Shown here piece after piece: positions 55,946 through 64,000 of a DNA stretch of 64,000 nucleotides (position 1 is its first letter; each line of letters begins with the position of its first letter). The stretch comes from Cryptomeria japonica. Lineage: Eukaryota > Streptophyta > Pinopsida > Cupressales > Cupressaceae. The notes below the pieces were generated by a model that was not told where the DNA came from, made no database searches, and worked only from the letters and a program-made list of their open reading frames with translations. A program made the position numbers and the translations under genes. The stretch spans positions 402,223,889-402,287,888 of the forward strand of contig NC_081408.1 of NCBI RefSeq assembly GCF_030272615.1. The letters are read 5' to 3'.

Positions 55946-58357
55946 ATGGGCGAACCAATGTATCAACCCATGGACAACATAGCAAATTCGCAGTTTCAAA
56001 CTAGTCAAACAATACAAATTGAAGGTTCATCAAACACATCTCTACCACCATATGGAACGGTTCAACTTGGACCACCTCCATTATATGAACCAGTATTTGT
56101 ACCTATGAAACCAGGACATGGGAGTGTTCCACCAACTCCAAGAGGAAGTGCGCCTTTCAATTTGAATCAACCACACCTGCAACATGACATTAAAACTCAA
56201 ACATTATATGAAGAACAAACTCTCTCACAAGGATTTGGTTCAGATCAAGGCTTTCACCAAGAAATGAATCCAAATATCCAACCAGATTCTTCATCCGATT
56301 TCGATACTTTTGATGATGTTGACATGTTCCTTCAAGATCCAAAGATAACAAAAAAGATGGATAAGTTCTTGAACAAAGTCTTTAAGATGTTTCCACAAAT
56401 GTATCTTAACATGATGAGTAATGTGACCTCTTCAAGTGACCAAATCAATGTGCAAGAACAACAAAGCAGTGAGTTGTTAAGTTTTTCCCCACATCCAAAT
56501 GAAGAAAATGCACAACAAGCAACTCAACCTACATTGATGAGTAAACGTGCTTCAAAGGCATTGACAGTGACTATTCCTCAGAAGTCACCATTTGAGACAA
56601 TAAATAATCCACTAGTTAATGCAACACCTGTAACACAAGATCAAATGAAGAACACGCAAGTATTCACAGTTGTCCCTCAATAAGAAGTGGTTCCTTACAT
56701 GCATAAAGTGGGATCAAAATCTAAGATGCAGGAAAGCTTCACAACTGGAATGCCTAATGTCACCAATGTCCAAAATAACTCCATGATGCAACAAAGTTCT
56801 TATGTCCCGTTAAGTTCAATATCTTTGCCAAACACTATTGCGACAAATCCTTCGATAATGGCGACACAAAGAGCTATGGATAGTGGTTTGCACCAACAAC
56901 AATTGTTGTAACAATTGAGTAATATACAAAAGGTACAATCGAATGTGCAAACAAGTAATGTACCACAACAACAATTTCGCATTCGACAACAAATTGCAGC
57001 GCCTTCGGCACCATTACAAGTTAATGCAAACTTGCAACCATCACAATGGATTGGACAAACAACCCAACAAGTTAATGCAAGTGCTATACCCCATCCTAAG
57101 GAGAAGCAACGCAAACCATCTAAACAAAGTTTTTTACAAATGATGGGATATACACCATGACAACAATTGGCACAAAGTCAACAAATTCCAATCCGTCAGC
57201 CTCAACACCAACATGTGCCACAATATGTGCCAAGGCAAACAAGCTATCCTACTTCACAACCGCAATTGGCGCCTGTGCAATAACAACAACCTACTCAATT
57301 GCAATATCAACCTAGGCTCCAAGAAGCACAACAACAAGGTCGATATCAAGGCATAGCACAACCACAACAACAAGCGATGTACCAAGAACTTTATATGCCG
57401 GAGACACCAAAAACGGCCATTTCAGAGTATCAACAACCGATCGGAAATGCGATGTATCGACAAAGAATACCAACCGAGATTAATGATGGACCTCTAAAAT
57501 CTGATACAATTGCACAACAACTTGAGAAGTTGCAACGAAAAGTTGACGCATTAGAAACTAAAGGAACGAAGAAGTTGTATACAGACCAAGATTTATGTCC
57601 TAATCCATTTGACAAGAGCTTATACATGCCTCCATTCCCTAAGCATTTTGAAGCACCTAATTTTGAGAAATATAAAGGGAACGACAATCCAAAAGATCAC
57701 ATTCATGCATTTTTTGCAGCATGTACTGAAGTGAGCTATGAGGACACCTATTTAATGCGATTATTTGCACGAAGTCTCACAGGACAAGCCATGGATTGGT
57801 ATTCGCATCTGCCAGGAAATATAAAGACTTGGTCTGAATTGGCTCAAAAGTTTATATCTCACTTTGCATTCAACATCGACAGTGACGTGACCATGTCAGA
57901 TCTATGCAATACCAAGCAAAAGCAAGGTGAACCATTAGTGACTTTTTTGCAACGATGGCGAAGCTTGTATAGTCATTCTTCCCTCGATATACCTGAAGAA
58001 CAACAAGTGAATTTGTTTATCCAAAATTTGGTCCCAGAAATGATGTATGAGCTAAAATTGAAAAGTCCCAGTACTATTGAGAAACTCATTAAGAAAGGGA
58101 TGAATATCGAAACGGCTCTTGTAGCTAAAGGAATCATTAAGCTTAACAAAGACAGTGACAACACCAATTATTCGGGGGATAGAAACAAATTTTGGTATAA
58201 GAACAAGAATGTCACTAATGATGGAGTTGTTGATGCAAGAGCGGTGAATGCAAATCAACCCCCATTCACGATCAAGAAATTGAGTGTTCCTAATATGTCA
58301 ACTATGGAACAAAATCAAGCACCAATGAGCAATGTTACTCAACAGCCGCAATACCAA
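55946..58357 (+). pseudogene. Gag of the Tat-type element (interrupted by stops)
   Basis: Structural protein that packages the element RNA. It starts at ATG 55946 (MGEPMYQPMDN), the first long frame after the leader. Residues 1-245 are low-complexity with DDVDMFLQDPKITKKMDKFL near 130. Gln-rich sequence follows, broken by TAA (56681), TAA (56909), TGA (57158) and TAA (57281). From 57284 the frame carries a coiled coil (IAQQLEKLQRKVDALETKG) and then the retrotransposon Gag domain at about 57610-58110 (FEAPNFEKYKG, AMDWYSHLPG, TWSELAQKFISHF, FLQRWRSL). A TAG at 58358 ends it, with Gln-rich sequence on both sides. All five stops can derive from Gln or Arg codons by C-to-T change. No frameshift is needed. 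Confidence 0.9.
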
Positions 58358-58360
58358 TAG

Positions 58361-60463
58361 CATGCTCAACAACAGCACACTCAACAGTATAATCAACAAC
58401 AAGGTCAACAACAAAACCAACAGCGCAAACCCTTCCGATCACGGGATGGGCCTCCTCGACAATTTACACCATTGGGAGAGCCTATTGAATCAGTAATGAG
58501 ACAATTGATACAAGCAAAATTTATTAAGCTACCAGAAATCAAGGCAGAACCAGCGGTAAAACCGCATTGGTGGAATGATAATGCGTACTGTGAGTATCAT
58601 CGGTCCAAAGGACCCAAAACTGCATCATGTTTCCAATTGAAACATATGATTCAAGATTTATTAGAGCAAGGAGTAATTGAGGTAGATCCACCCCATGCGA
58701 CCTCTAACACTGACCATACTATTTTCAAAACTCCTTTGCTTGATCATGACAAGGGGAAGGCATCTTCTTCAAACTCTACTCAAACGGCAAATTATGCAAG
58801 TTCTGGTTATAATAATGTCATTAATTGTTTTCATGCGTCAAATGAGTATGTTTCTACTCTGAGAATAAAGGGACAAGATCCTTCTTGCGCAGTCACCGCT
58901 CGTCGATCCAAAATAGTCCTGAAAGGAGCTCCTGCAGCTCCTCCCAAGCCAACTCCTGCAAGTCAGTATAATCTTTTGGATCATCTAGGAAAGACACCTG
59001 CACAAATATCAATCCTTGAGTTGTTGAAAATGTCTCCCATGCATCGTGCAGTCCTAGATAAAGCTTTAATCGAGTCCACTGTCCCGATAGATATTGATGT
59101 TGACCAATTTCAAGCCCGGATTGGACATTTAGCTATTTCCCAAAATGTCACTTTTTCTGATAATGATATCTCACCTGATAAGCTCCCTCACAATGATCCT
59201 TTACACCTTGAAGTCTTTGTTCATAACTGCAAAATTCGACGAGTCTTGATAGATGGTGGAGCAGGTCTTAATATTTGTACTTTGAGAGTGGTTATTGGCC
59301 TTGGATATACAGAAAATGACATTGATGCTTCAAAAAGAATAACAATTAAAGCATATGATGATGCTGAGCGCCCATCCAAAGGGATAATTACATTGCCTAT
59401 CAGAGTTGGTCCAGTGACAGAAAACACTTTCCTGCAAGTCCTCAACCTTGATCTCCCTTATAATATGATCCTTGGCCGTCCATGGATCCATGCAATGAAA
59501 GTAGTTCCATCCACCTATCATCAATGTTTAAAATATCCTTACAATGGAACTGAGATAACAATTCCGGGAGATCCTAATCCATTCCAATTTTGTGCTACTC
59601 TAAAGGATACCCCTCAGCAACAAGTCCCAGTCAATAGAGAGGCCAAATCACATAACTATGTGGATCCTAATCAACTGTTAGATTCTATCAAAGGAAAATT
59701 GAAGATACAAGACCAAGGATGTGGAGAATATTCAATGGATCAAACATTCCTCATCGGGAATTTACCAATATCTCCAAAATCATATGGCAAACCACATTTA
59801 TTGCAAAAGGAACCTAAGGTCATTATTCAATATCAGCCTCCTACTACATTTATAAGATGGGGAGAACTTGACAAAGAAACTGTAGATGATGATGTCATAG
59901 ATTGGCTTTATAAGGATCCAACTGAGACCCCACCTGTCAGATTGCCAGTGGAACGATACGGTAAAGGATTTACTATGCTGCAAAAGAAAGGATATGATGG
60001 TTGCAGTGGCTTAGGCCTGAACAACAATGGAAGGCTAGAACCTGTCATACCCAAGAGGCGACCTCCAACTTTAGGGTTAGGTTTTGTACCATTGCGAATT
60101 GGATCTACATCTACCAAAGTGCCCATGTGTAGAAAAGGGCGTGATTCTGACGATGAAATAACCTCTGAGGATACCCGACTCAAAACTAATTCTAATGAAT
60201 GGGAGTGGAGTTCTTTTTCTTCTAGCTCCTATGCCCTCGACAATATTTTCATTGACCCTAATAATTTGCCTATGGAAGACAAACATGAAATAACTCATCT
60301 TCCTAAAACATGTCCTCATGCTTGGATAGAGACATTTTGGGATCCAAGCTCCAAATCCGATACAAGTAGTTCGGATAGTGACACCATAGATGTTCATATC
60401 TTTACCATATCAGCCCTTTCTCTCCTTACAACTGATGATGACATGCCCCTCATCTATCCCTAG
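58361..60463 (+). pseudogene. Gag end, protease and G-patch of the Tat-type element
   Basis: In the same frame, with a 663-residue stretch open from 58472. A Cys/His segment CEYHRSKGPKTASCFQLKHM (58588 on) is the gypsy version of an RNA-binding region. The aspartic protease has its catalytic Asp at 59253-59255 in VLIDGGAGLNIC and the second conserved block NMILGRPWIHAM near 59465. At about 59955-60050 follows a G-patch: YGKGFTMLQKKGYDGCSGLG and then LNNNGRLEPV, the glycine-spaced pattern of RNA-binding G-patch domains. The end is Ser/Asp-rich. A TAG at 60461-60463 separates it from RT; the frame continues directly. Confidence 0.9.
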
Positions 60464-63103
60464 CTTATCCAACATGACCAACAAGAACCGCTCACATTGG
60501 ACTGTTTTCAAAATGATGAAGCGATTGCAGAATTCTTTGGACTACGGGAAGGCATACCACAAGGTGATCATAAGGTAGGATTTGCTATTGACCTGGATTC
60601 CACGGCATATTTTGGGGAGTCAACTCCCTCTTCTAGTCATCAAAATGAAAAAAGAAAGGAAAAAGTAAAAAATAGATCTTTGAGTGAAAACCGTAAGGCA
60701 CTCTCTGATCATACAAAAGTCAAAATAAAAGACGTACCTACGGGTGAAAACCTCTCTGAGGCGCCCAAAGGTGGAAGAGTGGACATACCCCTATCAAGTC
60801 AGGACAAATCAACATTGCTAGTGGAAATGACCGAGGAAATCAATTTGGGTACACCTGACAACCCTAAGGTCATTCATTTTGCTGCTTCTCTATCACAACA
60901 GGAAAAAATAGATTTTGTCAATTTCTTTCTTGAGAAGAAGATCAGCTTTGCATGGTCCTATGCAGATATGCTTGGCCTAGATCCAAAATTGGTTCTTCAT
61001 CATTTGCCACTAAAAGCTGATGCCAAGCCTGTCAAACAGAAACTTAGAAAGATGCATCCTCAAGTGGCTCTTTTGGTCAAAGTGGAACTAAAAAAATTAC
61101 TAGATGTGGGCTTCATTAGACCCATTGATTATGCAGACTGGATTTCAAATTTAGTACCAGTTAGCAAAGTAACTGGGGGCATCAGAATCTGCACAGATTT
61201 TAGGGACCTCAATAAAGCATGCCCTAAAGATGATTTTCCATTGCCAAACATAGACATCATAGTGGACATGACGGCTGGATATGAGATGCTTTCATTGATG
61301 GATGGTTTCTCCAGCTATAACCAAATTCGCATTGCTCCTGAAGATCAGCATAAGACAGCATTCACCTGTGCTTGGGGTACCTACTGTTGGAATGTGATGC
61401 CCTTCGGTCTTAAAAATGTAGGCGCAACATATCAAAGAGCAATGACAACAATTTTTCATGATTTCATGCACACTTTGATGGAGGACTATGTTGATGACTT
61501 GTTATGCAAATCTGTCACTAGAGATAGTCATCTAGCCATCCTGGGCCCAATCTTTGACCGAATGGAGACCTACAAACTCAGGCTCAATCCAAAGAAGTGT
61601 GTCTTTGGTGTCACAGCTGGCAAATTACTAGGGTACATTGTTTCTCACAGAGGCATTGAGGTCGACCCTGCCAAAGTCAAAGCAATAATGGATATGCCTC
61701 CACCTTCAAACCTCCGGCAATTAAGAAGTCTGCAAGGAAAGCTCCAGTCAATTCGCCGCTTCATAGCTCAGTTGGCCGACAAATGTCATCCATTCCAGCA
61801 TCTATTACATAAAGGTGTCGCTTTCAAATGGACTGAGCAATGTCAATCAGCCTTTCAAGCTCTCAAAGAATATTTGCTGTCGCCGCCTATTCTAATGCCT
61901 CCAATAGAAGGAAAGCCATTTTTATTGTATATTTCTGCAACTGAAATGGCATTAGGAGTTCTCTTGGCCCAACAGGATGAGAATGGCAAAGAGCGAGCTA
62001 TTTACTATATCAGTCGGACACTGGTAGGCTATGAGATAAATTATTCAACTATTGAAAGGGCATGCTTAGCAGTGGTATTTGCAACGCAGAAACTTCGACA
62101 TTATATGCTAAGCCACCAAAAATTGTTGGTTGCAAAAATTGATCCCTTAAAATATTTGCTTAGTCGAGCAGCCTTGACGGGTCGCCTAGCAAAATGGGTC
62201 ATGATTCTCAGTGAATTTGACATTGAATATATGGAGCGAAAGGCCATAAAAGGACAAGTCATAGCAGATCAACTTGCAGAGGCTCCTATTTCTGATGATC
62301 ATCCCATGTTGACCGATTTTCCAGATGAATCAGTCTTTGCTCTCACATCCTCTAATGAATGGAAGTTATACTTTGATGGGTCCCATACCAAGTTTGGATC
62401 CGGAGCCGGCATCTTGTTTGTCACCCCTCAAGGTGATGCTATTCCAAAGTCCTACAGAATAACTTTCCACTGCACCAATAACATTGCAGAGTATGAAGCA
62501 CTGGTTACAGGACTCCGAGTAGCAGTCCACTGGAATATCACGCATTTGCAAGTCTATGGAGATTCTCAATTAGTCATCCGACAAGTGAATGATGACTACG
62601 AAACAAAAGATGAAAAGCTTATTCCCTATAAGCACATGGTAGATTTCTTCAAGACCAAATTCACGGCTATCCATTTCAGTCAAGTTCCAAGAATGCAAAA
62701 TAAGTTGGCAGATGCGATGGCTACGATTGCCTCTATGTTAAATATGCCAAACAATATGGACAAATGTGAATTTTTAGTTGAACAATTGATGGTTCCTTCT
62801 TTTGACATTCCGACAATAGATGTGATGTGCGTTCTTGTTGGTCCCAACTCCCCATGGTACAATGACGTATATCAATATTTGAAATCCCAAACCTTACCAC
62901 CCAACCTTTCCGCTAACCAACGCCGAGCCTTTATCCGACAGACAGCCAAATATGTCATCATCGCCGACACCCTTTACCGCCGTTCCTTTGACCATACCCT
63001 CCTCAGGTGTTTGGATTCTGACGAAGCACAAACGGTTTTACACGAGGTTCACGATGGTATATGTGGAGGCCATTTCAATGGTCTAAGCTTAGCCAAAAGT
63101 TGA
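60464..63103 (+). pseudogene. Reverse transcriptase and dual RNase H of the Tat-type element
   Basis: A frame of 868 residues is open from the ATG at 60497. Reverse transcriptase (about 61030-61720) shows TDFRDLNKACPKDDFPLPNI, FSSYNQIRIAP, MPFGLKN and catalytic YVDD at 61487-61498. The gypsy RNase H follows (FLLYISATEMALGVLLAQ at 61917, IYYISRTL, ERACLAVVFA). A second RNase H of the archaeal type lies at about 62356-62740, with the acidic residues in YFDGS, AEYEAL, YGDSQLVI and NKLADAMA all present. The two enzymes copy RNA to DNA and remove the RNA template. This is the best-preserved part of the element. The frame meets TGA at 63101-63103 because of a 1-nt change just upstream. Confidence 0.95.
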
Positions 63104-64000
63104 TTCGTGCTGGGTATTATTGGCCCACTTTAGAAAAAGATGTTCATGATTTTGTTAAGAAGTGCTACAAATGCCAGATTCATGGAAACTACATTCATGC
63201 ACCAGCCCAAGAGCTTCATTCTGTCATATCTCCATGGCCCTTTTCTCAATGGGGATTGGATCTTATTGGCAAGATTCACCCGACATCTGCAAATGGACAC
63301 AAGTTCATCATTACAGCCACATAGTATTTTACAAAATGGATCGAGGCTATCCCCATGACTTATATCACGGGTGTCCAAATTTCAAAATTCTTGCTGAATT
63401 ATATCATATGCCGGTATGGGGTTCCCCTTTCCATAGTCACAGATAATGGTCATCCTTTCAAGAATAAAGATGTTAAAGAGCTCTGTGAAAAGTTTCATAT
63501 CCAACACCGTTTCTCCAGTCCATACTATCCACAAGGGAATGGTCAAGCTGAAGCATCCAATAAAACCATTATCAAGATCCTGAAGAAGGTTGTCAATGAC
63601 GCTGGTTGAGATTGGCATGTACAGTTGAATCCAGCACTATGGGCCTATCGCACTTCTATCCGCACACCTACTGGCGCAACACCTTATTCCTTGGTGTATG
63701 GTGCGGAAGCCATTTTACCTTTGGAGGTGGAGATTCCTTCCTTGCAAGTTTCCTTGCAAGGAGATTGATGATGAGACACATAGAGTCTCTCGGCTGCATC
63801 AGCTTGAGATGTTAGATGAGAAACGTCAGACAGCTCTGACACATTTGCAAGCATATCAAAACCGTCTCCGTCGCTCTTATAATAAGAAGGTCAAAGGGCG
63901 ACACTTCGAAGTGGGAGATCTGGTTTTAAAGGAAAACCCTAAGAATGCATAGTCTACTGACATCATCAAAGGCAAGTTTGAACCTAATTGGGTTGGGCCT
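63020..64000 (+). pseudogene. Integrase of the Tat-type element (broken, runs off window)
   Basis: The zinc-binding H2C2 starts in the RT frame (EVHDGICGGHF) and finishes one frame over (KKCYKCQ). The frame moves by one base near 63098. Catalytic residues are Asp 63259 (WGLDLIGKI), Asp 63442 (IVTDNGHPF) and Glu 63550 (PQGNGQAEAS), with 35 residues between the last two: a complete D,D35E set. Stops interrupt at 63322 (TAG) and 63607 (TGA). Another one-base shift near 63755-63765, beside a duplicated TTCCTTGCAAG, leads to DETHRVSRLHQLEMLDEKR and a C-terminal GRHFEVGDLVL segment. A further TAG lies at 63950. The final part (FEPNWVGP) is the start of the GPY-type end and is cut by the window. Confidence 0.93.

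Larger units (their letters stand above)
52269..64000 (+). mobile_element. Tat-type Ty3/gypsy retrotransposon, coding partner of B (runs off window)
   Basis: Contains 5' LTR 52269-53849, primer site 53855-53870, leader to 55945, then Gag, protease, G-patch, reverse transcriptase, two RNase H domains and integrase. RT before integrase makes it gypsy; the extra RNase H downstream of the usual one is the hallmark of the Tat lineage. Gag through RNase H lies in one frame (55946-63103) broken only by six stops; the integrase part has two frame changes. The 3' end and 3' LTR lie beyond 64000. This copy is inactive. Confidence 0.93.

Noticed and set aside
55946-60463. Alternative genetic code with TAA/TAG read as Gln, suggested by stops amid Gln-rich Gag
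   Set aside because: TGA and frameshifts also occur in the same element, and the copia and PMD frames show the same deamination-type decay; a plant nuclear code is enough.

Overview
This 64-kb window reads as a gene-free, repeat-packed stretch of a large seed-plant nuclear genome. A conifer or other gymnosperm is my best guess from the Tat-type Ty3/gypsy elements and deep nesting, but no host gene is present to fix the taxon. It is AT-rich. Nothing supports a host protein-coding gene, tRNA or rRNA. Almost everything recognisable is LTR retrotransposon: Ty1/copia, several Ty3/gypsy families, and solo LTRs with target-site duplications (TSDs).

Layout. 1-893 is the end of an LTR of family D. 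2640-3968 is a decayed gypsy integrase. 5248-6617 is a degenerate copy of LTR family R1. 7336-11922 is a very long solo-LTR-like unit (family D, TSD GATTA) carrying large microsatellites. 13975-15263 is a solo LTR of gypsy family A. 17755-25518 is a structurally complete but mutated copia element on the minus strand (TSD ATTTA, LTRs 1537/1536 bp, initiator-Met-type primer site, polypurine tract). 25693-49103 is an old gypsy element A on the plus strand. It is split by a solo LTR R1 (28250-30344, itself holding solo LTR C at 28596-29381) and by an opposite-strand solo LTR of family A (31962-45939). That solo LTR is in turn split by a 12.8-kb element B (32086-44881, minus strand, TSD GAAAG). 49104-50323 is another minus-strand LTR of family A, followed by two perfect hairpins and a (GA)n tract. 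From 52269 to the window edge runs the 5' LTR, leader and gag-pol of a Tat-type gypsy element, the coding relative of element B.

How the parts relate. Element B (32086-44881) has no reverse transcriptase, RNase H or integrase. It shares its LTR type, primer site and about 2 kb of leader with the element at 52269-64000, which encodes Gag, protease, a G-patch, reverse transcriptase, two RNase H domains and integrase. The simplest reading is a non-autonomous passenger and its autonomous partner. The passenger carries two cargo frames instead of pol: an unrecognised frame of about 960 codons in the sense direction (38445-41322), and an antisense plant-mobile-domain (PMD) frame with an acidic and coiled-coil tail (34380-36171). 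Both partners carry a ~20-nt iterated motif (core CTGCGCCTGTGT) in the leader; the passenger has more copies, partly inverted, near its other end.

State of decay. In the long frames, most in-frame stops are CGA-to-TGA, CAA-to-TAA or CAG-to-TAG type, which fits C-to-T deamination of methylated DNA. No coding region in the window looks intact. The stretches 894-2640, 6618-7330, 11928-13969, 15269-17749 and 50525-52263 hold nothing I can name beyond short local repeats.
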